NCBI RefSeq assembly: GCF_003426815.1
Contig: NZ_QKYK01000026.1
Span: 1-64,000 of the forward strand
DNA from: Desertimonas flava
GTDB taxonomy: Bacteria > Actinomycetota > Acidimicrobiia > Acidimicrobiales > Ilumatobacteraceae
Reading direction: 5' to 3'
Length of the DNA: 64,000 nt
Part shown: piece by piece, positions 18,027-26,247 of the stretch
How positions within the stretch are numbered: the stretch's first letter is position 1
How the letters are laid out: every line of letters begins with the position of its first letter
Notes under the pieces: generated by a model
Database searches by the model: none
Seen by the model: only the letters and a program-made list of their open reading frames with translations
Told to the model about the DNA's origin: nothing
Translations under genes and position numbers: made by a program

Positions 18027-18908
18027 TTGCGTAGTTCGAGATCGGCGGTCCGCAGGGCGGTGCTCTTCGTCGTCGCCCTCGCGCTCGTCGCCGCCGCGTG
18101 GGAGCTCTACAAGGCCGTCGGCCCGGAGGGCGGCGGCAAGGTGCTCGGCTGGACGATCCTGCCCCGTACGTCGCGCAACGCCATGCCGCACACCTGGGAC
18201 ATGGTCGGCCGCCTCTTCGATCCCGAGAGCCGATCGTCGGAGCGGCCGATCTGGAGGGTCGTGCTCGCCGGCGCCTGGTTCTCGTTCCGTCTCGCCGTGC
18301 TCGGCTTCGCCGTCGGCTCGCTCGTCGGCGTGGGCCTGGCCACGATCATGGCCCGCTTCAGCGTCGTCCGTCGGGGCCTCGTGCCCTACCTCGTGGCGTC
18401 GCAGACCGTCCCCCTGATCGCCCTCGCACCCATCGTCGTCAGCTGGAGCGGCCGGGTCCATCCGTTCGGGTGGGATCTTCCGCGATGGGTGCCCGTGGCG
18501 TTGCTCGGCGCGTTCCTCGCCTTCTTCCCGGTGTCGGTCGGCACGCTCCGCGGGCTGACATCCACGTCGGCCACGTCGATCGAACTGATGCGTAGCTACG
18601 CCGCGTCGTGGACCCAGACGCTGATCCGGGTGCGGTTCCCGGCCGCCGTCCCGCAGATGGTGCCGGCGTTCCGGCTGGGCGCGTCGGCGGCGGTCGTCGG
18701 CGTGGTCGTCGCCGAGATCTCGGTGGGTCTCCGCGGCGGGATCGGCCGCCTGATCATCGAATACGGTCGACAGGCCACGTCCGATCCGGAGAAGGTGTAC
18801 ACCGCAGTGTTCGGTGCGGCGTTGCTCGGCCTGCTGATGGCCGGCCTCGTCGGCAGCACCGATTCGCTCCTGATGCGTAACCGGGCTCGTCCCCAGGAGG
18901 CCACGTGA
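18027..18908 (+). CDS. ABC transporter permease (pyrimidine/thiamine-precursor type)
   Basis: Membrane component of 293 residues from the nitrate/taurine/HMP (BPD) class. The first membrane helix is at about residues 9-27 and the next near 85-110. The cytoplasmic EAA-like loop that contacts the ATPase is SIELMRSYAASWTQTLIRVRFPAAVPQ. It starts at TTG 18027 after a purine run (GGGAGAAT). The stop overlaps the ATPase start (GTGA), so coupling is tight. With the second permease it should form a heterodimeric channel. Confidence 0.85.
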   Translation: MRSSRSAVRRAVLFVVALALVAAAWELYKAVGPEGGGKVLGWTILPRTSRNAMPHTWDMVGRLFDPESRSSERPIWRVVLAGAWFSFRLAVLGFAVGSLVGVGLATIMARFSVVRRGLVPYLVASQTVPLIALAPIVVSWSGRVHPFGWDLPRWVPVALLGAFLAFFPVSVGTLRGLTSTSATSIELMRSYAASWTQTLIRVRFPAAVPQMVPAFRLGASAAVVGVVVAEISVGLRGGIGRLIIEYGRQATSDPEKVYTAVFGAALLGLLMAGLVGSTDSLLMRNRARPQEAT

Positions 18909-19795
18909 CTCTCGACCGGCTCGACTCCACCGCCCGTGCGGCCGGCCCGACCGCCGGCGGCGCGCTCGGCGGCCAGGCCGTGCGCGTGGTCGGGGCGAGC
19001 AAGACCTTCAACCCGGGGACCAGGAACTCGGTCGACGCTCTCGTCGACATCACGCTCGACGTCGCCCCCGGCGAGTTCGTGTCCCTCATCGGGCCGTCGG
19101 GCTGCGGCAAGTCGACGTTGCTCCGCCTGATCGCCAACCTCATCGAGCCCACCAGGGGCGAGGTCTGGGTCAACGACAAGCCGGCCCGGCAGGCCCGCAT
19201 CGACCAGGACTACGGCATGGCGTTCCAGCAGGCAGGCCTGTTCGACTGGCGCACCGTGGTGCGCAACGTCGAGCTCCCGCTCGAGCTCAAGCGCTGGGAC
19301 AAGCGCAAGCGCCGCGAGCGGGCGATGGAGATGCTCGAGCTCGTCAAGCTCGCCGAGTTCGCGTCGCACCGACCGTGGCAGCTCTCCGGCGGTATGCAGC
19401 AACGGGTGGCGATCGCCCGCTCCCTGGCCGCCGCCCCGGCGCTGCTGCTCATGGACGAGCCGTTCGGCGCGCTCGACGAGATGACCCGCGAGCACATGCA
19501 GGTCGAGCTGCTGCGCATCTGCGCCGAGACGGGCACCAGCGTCGTGTTCGTCACCCACTCGATCCCCGAGGCCGTGTTCCTCTCCGACCGGGTCGTGGTG
19601 ATGTCGCCCCGCCCCGGTCAGATCACCGAGGTGGTCGACATCGGCCTCGGCCACGAGCGCACGCTCGACACGCGCGAGCAGCCGGAGTTCTACGCCAGGA
19701 TCACCGACGTGCGAGAGGCCCTGCGCGGCGTCGGCGGAGCGACCGACGACGAGCTGGCCATCGAGAAGGCCCGGCGCGCGGCGGAGGAGCGTTGA
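18905..19795 (+). CDS. ABC transporter ATP-binding protein
   Basis: ATPase of 296 residues. Walker A GPSGCGKSTLL, Q-loop QQAGLFDW, signature LSGGMQQR, Walker B LLLMDEPFGALDE and switch His in VTHSIPEA are all intact. It belongs to the SsuB/TauB/ThiZ-like class. Starts at GTG 18905 within the permease stop, and its own stop overlaps the TTG of the second permease. It energises the pyrimidine-operon importer. Confidence 0.92.
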   Translation: MTLDRLDSTARAAGPTAGGALGGQAVRVVGASKTFNPGTRNSVDALVDITLDVAPGEFVSLIGPSGCGKSTLLRLIANLIEPTRGEVWVNDKPARQARIDQDYGMAFQQAGLFDWRTVVRNVELPLELKRWDKRKRRERAMEMLELVKLAEFASHRPWQLSGGMQQRVAIARSLAAAPALLLMDEPFGALDEMTREHMQVELLRICAETGTSVVFVTHSIPEAVFLSDRVVVMSPRPGQITEVVDIGLGHERTLDTREQPEFYARITDVREALRGVGGATDDELAIEKARRAAEER

Positions 19796-20583
19796 CCCCG
19801 GCCGCGGCCCGCATCTGGAGGGCAGCCTGGCCTCCGATCGCGTTCGGTGTCGGGCTGCTGCTCCTCTGGGAGCTCGTCGTGCGTGGGTTCGACCTCAAGC
19901 CGTACTTCCTGCCGGCGCCGAGCAAGATCCTGTCGGCAGTGACCGACAACTTCGACCTGATCCGCCGCGCCGCGTGGGTCTCGGGCGCCAACGCCCTCGT
20001 CGGGCTGGTGGTCGGCACCTTGCTCGGCATCGCCATGGCGTTCCTGTTGATGCGGTTCCGGCTCCTCAACGATCTCGTCAGCCCGCTGGCCGTCGCCCTC
20101 AACGCGATCCCGATCTTCGTGCTGGTGTCGGTGTTCAACAACCAGTTCTCGAGCACGTCGGAGATCCCCCGGCGGCTGATGGTCACGCTCGTCGTCTACT
20201 TCGTGATCCTCGTCAACGTCGCCAAGGGACTGCGCCAGGTGGACGCCACCCATCTCGAGCTGCTGCGCTCCTACGCCGCGTCGCCGCTGGCGATCCTCCG
20301 CAAGGCGCGCATCCCCAACGCCATCCCGTACCTGTTCACCGCGCTCAAGATCGCCGCCCCCGGCGCCGTCATCACCGCCTTCGTCGCCGAGTACTTCGGC
20401 GGCAACCAGAACGGGCTCGGCGCCCGCATCACGTCGAACCTGTCGAGTTCCAAGAACGCCGTCGCCTGGGCGTACGTGTTCGGCGCGGTCGCGCTCGGGC
20501 TGGTGTTCTACCTGATCTCCATCGCATTGGAGAGTCTCACATCACCACACCGGGGCGGGTCCCCACAGGGAGAGAGCACATGA
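19792..20583 (+). CDS. ABC transporter permease, second subunit
   Basis: Membrane protein of 263 residues, same class as the first permease. It has hydrophobic segments near residues 10-25, 60-85 and 95-115, and the EAA loop HLELLRSYAASPLAILRKARIPNAIP. TTG 19792 overlaps the ATPase stop (TTGA), and its stop overlaps the ATG of the binding protein (ATGA). All four transport genes are thus translationally chained. Confidence 0.87.
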   Translation: MTPAAARIWRAAWPPIAFGVGLLLLWELVVRGFDLKPYFLPAPSKILSAVTDNFDLIRRAAWVSGANALVGLVVGTLLGIAMAFLLMRFRLLNDLVSPLAVALNAIPIFVLVSVFNNQFSSTSEIPRRLMVTLVVYFVILVNVAKGLRQVDATHLELLRSYAASPLAILRKARIPNAIPYLFTALKIAAPGAVITAFVAEYFGGNQNGLGARITSNLSSSKNAVAWAYVFGAVALGLVFYLISIALESLTSPHRGGSPQGEST

Positions 20584-21761
20584 AGCATCGAATGAAGCTG
20601 TTGGGCGCCGGCGTGGTCGCGCTGCCGCTCGTCGCGGGAGCCGCTACGGCCTTCGCCGCGACCGAACCTCCGACGACCGAGTCGGCGGCGACGGAATCGG
20701 CGGGCTCGGCCGCGCCGGCCGAGTGCGAGTCGGTCGATTCCGTCACGCTGCAGTTGCAGTGGTTCTTCCAGGGCCAGTTCGCCGGCTACATGGCTGCGCG
20801 CGACAACGGCATCTACGAGCAGTACTGCCTCGACGTCGAGATCCTCGAGGGCGGCGTCGACATCGTCCCGCAGCAGGTGTTGGCCGACGGCGGCGCCGAC
20901 TTCGCCATCGCCTGGGTCCCCAAGGCGCTGGCGACCCGCGAGGCGGGTGCCGACATCGTCAACATCGCCCAGATCTTCCAGCGCTCGGGCACGCTTCAGG
21001 TGTCGTTCGCCGACGCCGGCATCACCACGCCCGAGGACTTCGAGGGCAAGAACATCGGCAACTGGGGATTCGGCAACGAGTACGAGATCTTCGCCGCCCT
21101 GGCCCAGGCCGGGCTCGACCCGGCGTCGGACGTCAACCTCGTGCAGCAGCAGTTCGACATGGTCGGCCTGCTCGATCGCTCGATCGACGCCGCCGAGGCG
21201 ATGACGTACAACGAGTACGCCCAGGCGCTCGAGGCGGTCAACCCGGACACGGGCGAGCTCTACCAGCCAGAGGACTTCAACGTCATCTCCTACGAGGAGG
21301 TCGGCGTCGGCATGTTGCAGGACGCGATCTGGGCCGACGGTGCCCGCCTCGCCGATGACGAGGCCTACGTCGACATCGCCACCCGCTTCGTCGCCGCCTC
21401 GATCGAGGGATGGGCCTGGGCTCGCGACAACGTCGAGGACGCCGCGGCCCTCGTCGTCGACGGCGGCTCCCAGCTCGGCGCCAGCCACCAGCTGTGGCAG
21501 GTGAACGAGGTCAACAAGCTGATCTGGCCGGCGGAGAACGGCATCGGCTACATCGACGAGGCGGCGTGGACGCGCACCGTCGACCTCGCCCTCAACACGC
21601 CGAACCTGGAGGGCACCACGGTTCTCACGGCCGAGCCCACCGACGGCGCCTACACCAACGACATCGTCACCGCGGCCCACGAGCTGCTGGGCGACAGCGT
21701 CGACATCAACGGGGCCGACTTCGCCCCGATCGAGGTCACCCTCAACGAGGGCGGCGAGTAG
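20580..21761 (+). CDS. NMT1/THI5-like ABC substrate-binding protein
   Basis: Secreted or anchored binding protein of 393 residues. The signal peptide is MKHRMKLLGAGVVALPLVAG with a cleavage site near AFA-A (about 27). A short Thr/Ser/Glu-rich linker follows, then the type II periplasmic-binding fold (VTLQLQWFFQGQFAGYMAARDNGIYEQ). The QWxxQxQFAGYxxA pattern is that of proteins binding pyrimidine thiamine precursors or riboflavin-like ligands. In this operon uracil, dihydropyrimidine or a ureido acid is a more likely ligand. Ends 20 bases before an intergenic palindrome. Confidence 0.88.
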   Translation: MKHRMKLLGAGVVALPLVAGAATAFAATEPPTTESAATESAGSAAPAECESVDSVTLQLQWFFQGQFAGYMAARDNGIYEQYCLDVEILEGGVDIVPQQVLADGGADFAIAWVPKALATREAGADIVNIAQIFQRSGTLQVSFADAGITTPEDFEGKNIGNWGFGNEYEIFAALAQAGLDPASDVNLVQQQFDMVGLLDRSIDAAEAMTYNEYAQALEAVNPDTGELYQPEDFNVISYEEVGVGMLQDAIWADGARLADDEAYVDIATRFVAASIEGWAWARDNVEDAAALVVDGGSQLGASHQLWQVNEVNKLIWPAENGIGYIDEAAWTRTVDLALNTPNLEGTTVLTAEPTDGAYTNDIVTAAHELLGDSVDINGADFAPIEVTLNEGGE

Positions 21762-21780
21762 GGCGGAACCGTAACGACGG

Positions 21781-21819
21781 GGCCGTTACGGTTGGTGCCT
21801 GGCACCAACCGTAACGGCC
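21781..21819. repeat. GGTGCC-T-GGCACC palindrome, 19-bp perfect arms
   Basis: Left arm 21781-21799 and right arm 21801-21819 are perfect complements around a single T at 21800. The arm sequence (GGCCGTTACGGTT before the core) matches the copy at 53485 but differs from those at 33728 and 60461. It lies between the binding-protein stop and the next promoter, and could also act as a T-less terminator hairpin. Confidence 0.75.
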
Positions 21820-21845
21820 ACTCGTCGCCGCGGCCGGCGGCTTCC

Positions 21846-21851
21846 TAGACT
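21846..21851 (+). promoter_or_regulatory. -10 hexamer TAGACT, leaderless start
   Basis: TAGACT ends 8 bases before GTG 21860, with no ribosome-binding site between. Confidence 0.45.
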
Positions 21852-21859
21852 GGCGGTTC

Positions 21860-22231
21860 GTGAGCGATCCGTTGACCGTGAGCCAGGCCTGGTGGGACGA
21901 GGTCTGGCGCGACGGCGACCTCGACGCCGTCGATCGGCTCTTCACCGACCCGCTCACGCGCCACACCGGCTCGGGTAGCGAGACGGTCGGCCGCTCCGCG
22001 TACAAGGCGCGGCTCGCCGAGGCCCAGCGGGTCCTCTCACGCGCCAACACGACCATCGACGACCGCGTCGTCGACGGCGACACCGTCTGGACGCGCGCCA
22101 CGAGCTCGGGCATCAACCGGGAGACCGGCGAGCGCTCGGTGATGACGTGGCTGCTCGTGCAGCGCGTCGACGGGGGACGTATCGCCGAGCAGTGGGTGAG
22201 CACCTTCCCGGGCGTCGACTGGACGGCCTGA
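21860..22231 (+). CDS. SnoaL/NTF2-like small protein
   Basis: Protein of 123 residues with the cone-shaped SnoaL/NTF2 fold pattern. WWDEVWRDGDLDAVDRLF forms the first helices, then GRSAYKARL, and a sheet ending MTWLLVQRVDGGRIAEQWVSTF. Such proteins bind or transform small hydrophobic ligands; the function here is unknown. It has its own leaderless promoter and is probably not part of the pyrimidine operon. Convergent with the MFS gene. Confidence 0.7.
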   Translation: MSDPLTVSQAWWDEVWRDGDLDAVDRLFTDPLTRHTGSGSETVGRSAYKARLAEAQRVLSRANTTIDDRVVDGDTVWTRATSSGINRETGERSVMTWLLVQRVDGGRIAEQWVSTFPGVDWTA

Positions 22232-22255
22232 CCGCCCGGCCGCCGAGGAGCGCCG

Positions 22256-23506
22256 TCACGCGATCTCGACCCCCACCAGCTCGCGGCGATGGGCGGCGCG
22301 GCGAACGGTGAACCCCGCCGTGACGAGGAGGACCACGACGCCCATCATCATCAGGGTGAGCTCGAGCGTCAGGGCGTCGGCGAGCAGACCGAGCGGCAGG
22401 GCGGCGAGGCCGAACCCGCTGAACCCGAGCACGACCATGCTCTGCATCCGGCCGTGATACTCGATGTCGGAGAGCACCAGCATGAGCGACTGGGTGGTCG
22501 TCTGGAACACCAGGCCGGCGGCGCCGACCGCCAGGAGTGCGAGCAGGGCGAGGGGGTAGTTGACGGCGCCGCCGAGGCCGATCAGCGACGCGCCGAGGGC
22601 CACCCCGGCGACGGCGACGGTGGCCCACGGGCGATGGACCGTCCACTTCCCCCGTGGCGCGAGGACCCCTGCGATCACGGCCCCCAGTCCGGCGCAGCCC
22701 GACATCAGGCCGTAGCCGCCGGCGCCGACGTCGTAGCGATCGTCGGCGAGGGTGGGCAGGAACGTCATGTAGGGGAAGGCGATCACCACGACGCCGATCG
22801 TCGTCAGCGCCACGAGACCGAGCGCCCGACGCGAGCGCACGTACCGGACGGCATCGGCCATCTCCTCGATCGGGCTGCGCGTCGCCGTGACCCGCGGCTC
22901 GCCTCGAGGCAGGCGGAACAACACCAACGCCGAGATCGTGCTCGTCCCCGCCGAGAGCAGGAACACGCCGCCCGCGCCGAACCAGGACAACCCGACGAGC
23001 ACCCCGGCCAGCGCCGGGGCGACCACCCGCATCGCCTCCTGGGCCGTCTGGCTGAGCATCACCGCCGGGCCGATCTGATCCACCTCGACCACCTCGGCGA
23101 TGAACGCGATGCGCGCTGGCAGGTAGGCGGCGAAGGCGGCGGCCTGGATCGCGCTGGCGACGAGCAGCATCCAGTACTCGATGACGCCGGCGACCACGAC
23201 CAAACCGGTGAGCAACGACGACGTGATCAGCATCGCCACCGAGATCAAGAGCACGGTGCGCTTGGCGAAGCGGTCGGCGGCGACACCGCCCCACGGCGTG
23301 GCGAGGAGCATCGAGACGCCGAACGCCAACATCACGCCGCCGAGGCCGGCGTTGCTGCCGGTCAGGTCCTTGGCCAGCCAACCGCGTGCGACCGACTGGC
23401 CCATCACGCCGAAGATCACCGCCGCCGCGCTGACGAACAGCCGCCGGTAGTCCTCCGACTCCATCACCGAGGCGGAGCTGATCGATCGCTCACGTCGTCT
23501 CGGCAT
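22256..23506 (-). CDS. MFS transporter (EntS/TMEM-like)
   Basis: Major-facilitator protein of 416 residues with about 12 hydrophobic segments. The loop 2-3 motif WGGVAADRFAKRTVLL is of the type found in drug and siderophore exporters. EVVEVDQIGPAVMLSQTAQE and the later TTTQSLMLVLSDIEYHGRMQSM are typical of the EntS-like MFS_3 group. ATG 23506 follows a TACTCT -10 box by 7 bases. The cargo is unknown. It is divergent from the HemD-type nitrate regulator. Confidence 0.82.
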   Translation of the reverse strand: MPRRRERSISSASVMESEDYRRLFVSAAAVIFGVMGQSVARGWLAKDLTGSNAGLGGVMLAFGVSMLLATPWGGVAADRFAKRTVLLISVAMLITSSLLTGLVVVAGVIEYWMLLVASAIQAAAFAAYLPARIAFIAEVVEVDQIGPAVMLSQTAQEAMRVVAPALAGVLVGLSWFGAGGVFLLSAGTSTISALVLFRLPRGEPRVTATRSPIEEMADAVRYVRSRRALGLVALTTIGVVVIAFPYMTFLPTLADDRYDVGAGGYGLMSGCAGLGAVIAGVLAPRGKWTVHRPWATVAVAGVALGASLIGLGGAVNYPLALLALLAVGAAGLVFQTTTQSLMLVLSDIEYHGRMQSMVVLGFSGFGLAALPLGLLADALTLELTLMMMGVVVLLVTAGFTVRRAAHRRELVGVEIA

Positions 23507-23513
23507 CGGACCA

Positions 23514-23519
23514 AGAGTA
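23514..23519 (-). promoter_or_regulatory. -10 hexamer TACTCT for the MFS gene
   Basis: On the minus strand TACTCT ends 7 bases before ATG 23506; no ribosome-binding site lies between. Confidence 0.45.
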
Positions 23520-23596
23520 CGGCCGCGCGCCCCGGACCACCCTGCCGGACCGTCACCCCGGCGTCGGCCGCAGCCATCGGGGGATCCAGGGCAGCG

Positions 23597-23612
23597 TTCA
23601 CACGGACGAAAC
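23597..23612 (+). promoter_or_regulatory. GlnR-like box TTCAC-N6-GAAAC
   Basis: The half-sites TTCAC and GAAAC at 6-base spacing fit the known actinobacterial GlnR consensus (gTnAC-n6-GAAAc). The box ends 23 bases before the start of the HemD-type regulator that heads the nitrate genes. Only one pair is present, so this is tentative. Confidence 0.4.
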
Positions 23613-23635
23613 CGTTCGCCCTCCAGAATCGGACC

Positions 23636-24745
23636 ATGAGCGAGCCGGCGAGCCGTCCCCTGGCCGGGTACACGATCGGGATCACCGGACATCGGCGCTG
23701 GGAGGAGCAGGCCGAGATGTTGTCGCGCCGGGGCGCCCGCGTGGTCCACGGTCCGACGATGGCCACGACGCTGCTCGGCGATCTCGACGAGACGGTGGCG
23801 GTCACCAGGCGTGTCCTCGAGGCCCCGGTCGATGTGGTCGTGCTCACCACCGGCATCGGCACCCGCTCCTGGTTCGCCGCCGCCGAGAGCGTCGGGCTGG
23901 ACGACGAGCTGCGCGCCGCGCTCAACGCCTCCCGCGTCGTCGTCCGGGGACCGAAGGCGCTGCACGCCGCCCGCGCCGAGGGGCTGAACGTGACCTGGTC
24001 GGCGCCGAGCGAGACGAATCGTGAGGTGGTCGCCAACCTCGACGCGGCGGGGGTGAGCGGCCAGCGGATCGCCGTGCAGCGAGATGGCGGAGAGCCGGTG
24101 GTCGCCGCCGCGTTGCGCGATGTCGGGGCCCACGAGGTGATCGACGTGCCCGTCTATCGATGGAGCATGCCCCCCGATCCGGCTCCCGCGCTGCGGCTCC
24201 TGGACCTCGCCGTGCAGGGCCAGCTCGACGCCGTCACGTTCACCTCCGCCCACGCGGTGCACAACGCGTTCGAGCTGGCCCCCTCGCCCGGCGCGCTCGC
24301 CGAGGCCTTCAACCGCCACACGGTCGCCGTCGCCGTCGGCCCGGTGACCGCCCAGGCCCTCCACGACGCCGGCGTCGAGACGGTGCTCGAGCCCGAGCGG
24401 GCGCGCCTCGGGTCGATGGTGCTCGCCGTGGCCAAGGCGTTGACCGCCAAGGCGAGGAGGCTCGACTTCGGCGGTGTGAGCGTGCGGTGGCAGGGCCACG
24501 TGATCGTCGATCCCGACGGCGAGCTGACCGAGCTGACGCCGGGGGAGAGGCGGTTGCTCGAGATCCTCGTCGCCCGCGCGCCGTCGGTGGTGGCCAAGGC
24601 GTCGCTCGCCGAACCGGGCGCCGACGACCATGCCGTCGAGGCGGCGGTCGCCCGCCTGCGCGCCAAGCTCGGTGCGCTCGGCGCCGGCATCCGCACCGTT
24701 CGCCGTCGCGGGTACTCGTCCGAGCTCCACGCCACTCCGGCCTGA
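23636..24745 (+). CDS. HemD-like / winged-helix nitrate-assimilation regulator (NnaR type)
   Basis: Protein of 369 residues. The first ~260 residues resemble uroporphyrinogen-III synthase (GYTIGITGHRRWEEQAEML, then AVTFTSAHAVHNAFELA and VAVAVGPVTAQALHDAGVE). The last ~95 form an OmpR-type winged helix (GELTELTPGERRLLEILVAR, then VARLRAKLGALGAGIRTVRRRGYS). Actinobacterial NnaR proteins have this fusion and activate nitrate/nitrite genes with GlnR. The transporter and nitrite and nitrate reductase genes directly downstream support that role. Whether the HemD part keeps enzymatic activity or only senses a tetrapyrrole is unknown; siroheme for NirB is the obvious link. Confidence 0.87.
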   Translation: MSEPASRPLAGYTIGITGHRRWEEQAEMLSRRGARVVHGPTMATTLLGDLDETVAVTRRVLEAPVDVVVLTTGIGTRSWFAAAESVGLDDELRAALNASRVVVRGPKALHAARAEGLNVTWSAPSETNREVVANLDAAGVSGQRIAVQRDGGEPVVAAALRDVGAHEVIDVPVYRWSMPPDPAPALRLLDLAVQGQLDAVTFTSAHAVHNAFELAPSPGALAEAFNRHTVAVAVGPVTAQALHDAGVETVLEPERARLGSMVLAVAKALTAKARRLDFGGVSVRWQGHVIVDPDGELTELTPGERRLLEILVARAPSVVAKASLAEPGADDHAVEAAVARLRAKLGALGAGIRTVRRRGYSSELHATPA

Positions 24746-24859
24746 CCCGAAACCTCACGGCGGCTCCTGTCGCCCGATGAGGCAAACGTCGCGACGAAGA
24801 AACCCGTGTGACACACACGATCGGCACGATCGTCGGCACCCCCATCGACAGGAGCTGCC

Positions 24860-26245
24860 ATGACGCTGCCGACGACCGTCGTGCCCGACCCGACGTCATC
24901 TCCACCGCTCGCCGTGCCCGCGAGACGGTCGCGCTGGATCGACGACTGGCGCCCGGAGGATGCCGCCTTCTGGGACGCCGGCGGTGCCCGGGTCGCCCGG
25001 CGCAACCTCGTCTGGTCGATCTTCTCCGAGCACATCGGCTTCTGCGTGTGGAGCATGTGGTCGGTCTTCGTGCTGTTCCTCGGTCCCGAGTACGGCTTCG
25101 ACGCCTCCCAGAAGTTCCTGCTCACGACCGTCCCGACGGCCGTCGGCGCCGCGATGCGGTTGCCCTACACGTTCGCCGTGGCCAAGTTCGGCGGACGCAA
25201 CTGGACGATCGTCAGCGCCGCCGCCCTCGCCATTCCGCTCGTCGTCACGGCGGCTGTGTTGGAGCCGGGCACGTCGTTCGGGTCGCTGCTCCTCGCGGCC
25301 ACGCTCGCCGGGATCGGCGGCGGCAACTTCTCCAGCTCGATGGCCAACATCGACGCCTTCTACCCGCAACGCCTGAAGGGATGGGCGCTCGGGCTCAACG
25401 CCGGCGGCGGCAACATCGGCGTCGCCGCGGTGCAGCTGGTCGGCCTGCTCGTCCTCGCCACCGCCGGCAAGGAGCACCCCCGGATCCTGCTCGGCGTCTA
25501 CCTGCCGCTCGTCGTCGTCGCCGTGGCCGGCGCCGCCCTGTTCATGGACAACCTGAGTGGTGCGGTCAACGAGAAGCGGGCGATGCGCGACGTCGCCCGA
25601 CATCGGCACACGTGGCTGATCTCGCTGTTGTACCTCGGCACGTTCGGCTCGTTCATCGGGTTCGGCTTCGCCTTCGGACAGGTGCTGCAGGTGCAGTTCG
25701 CCGACACGTTCGACACGCCGACGAAGGCGGCGTCACTGACGTTCCTCGGTCCGCTGCTCGGCTCGCTGAGCCGCCCGGTGGGAGGGCGCCTGGCCGACCG
25801 TCTGGGAGGGTCGAGGGTCACGGCGTGGACGTTCGCCGCGATGGCCGTCGGCGCCGCCGTCGTGCTGACCGCCTCACGGATGGAGTCGCTCGGCCTGTTC
25901 CTCGTCGGCTTCGTGCTGCTGTTCATCCTGTCGGGAATCGGCAACGGCTCGACCTACAAGATGATCCCGGCCGTCTTCCGGGCCGAAGCGGACGCCGCGG
26001 TGGCCGCCGGGGCCGACGCCGACGATGCCGCCAGGCGTGCCCGCCGTCTGTCGAGGGCGCTGATCGGCATCGCCGGGTCGGTCGGTGCCCTGGGCGGTGT
26101 CGGCGTGAACCTCGCCCTGCGCCAGTCGTTCCTCGAGCGGGGCAACGGCGACGGGGCCTACCTGTCGTTCGGGGTGTTCTACCTCGTCTGCCTCGCCGTG
26201 ACGATCGCCGTCTACCGACGGCGTGCACGTCTGGTGGGGGTGTGA
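24860..26245 (+). CDS. narK: Nitrate/nitrite MFS transporter (NarK/NasA type)
   Basis: Membrane transporter of 461 residues. FAVAKFGGRNWTIVSAAALAIP and GIGGGNFSSSMANIDAFYPQ and GLNAGGGNIGVAAVQLV contain the glycine-rich nitrate signatures of the NNP family. The second signature lies near GIGNGSTYKMIPAVF. It imports nitrate or exchanges nitrite across the membrane. A 114-base gap follows the regulator gene, and GACAGGAGC supplies a ribosome-binding site before ATG 24860. nirB follows after 2 bases. Confidence 0.92.
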   Translation: MTLPTTVVPDPTSSPPLAVPARRSRWIDDWRPEDAAFWDAGGARVARRNLVWSIFSEHIGFCVWSMWSVFVLFLGPEYGFDASQKFLLTTVPTAVGAAMRLPYTFAVAKFGGRNWTIVSAAALAIPLVVTAAVLEPGTSFGSLLLAATLAGIGGGNFSSSMANIDAFYPQRLKGWALGLNAGGGNIGVAAVQLVGLLVLATAGKEHPRILLGVYLPLVVVAVAGAALFMDNLSGAVNEKRAMRDVARHRHTWLISLLYLGTFGSFIGFGFAFGQVLQVQFADTFDTPTKAASLTFLGPLLGSLSRPVGGRLADRLGGSRVTAWTFAAMAVGAAVVLTASRMESLGLFLVGFVLLFILSGIGNGSTYKMIPAVFRAEADAAVAAGADADDAARRARRLSRALIGIAGSVGALGGVGVNLALRQSFLERGNGDGAYLSFGVFYLVCLAVTIAVYRRRARLVGV

Positions 26246-26247
26246 CG

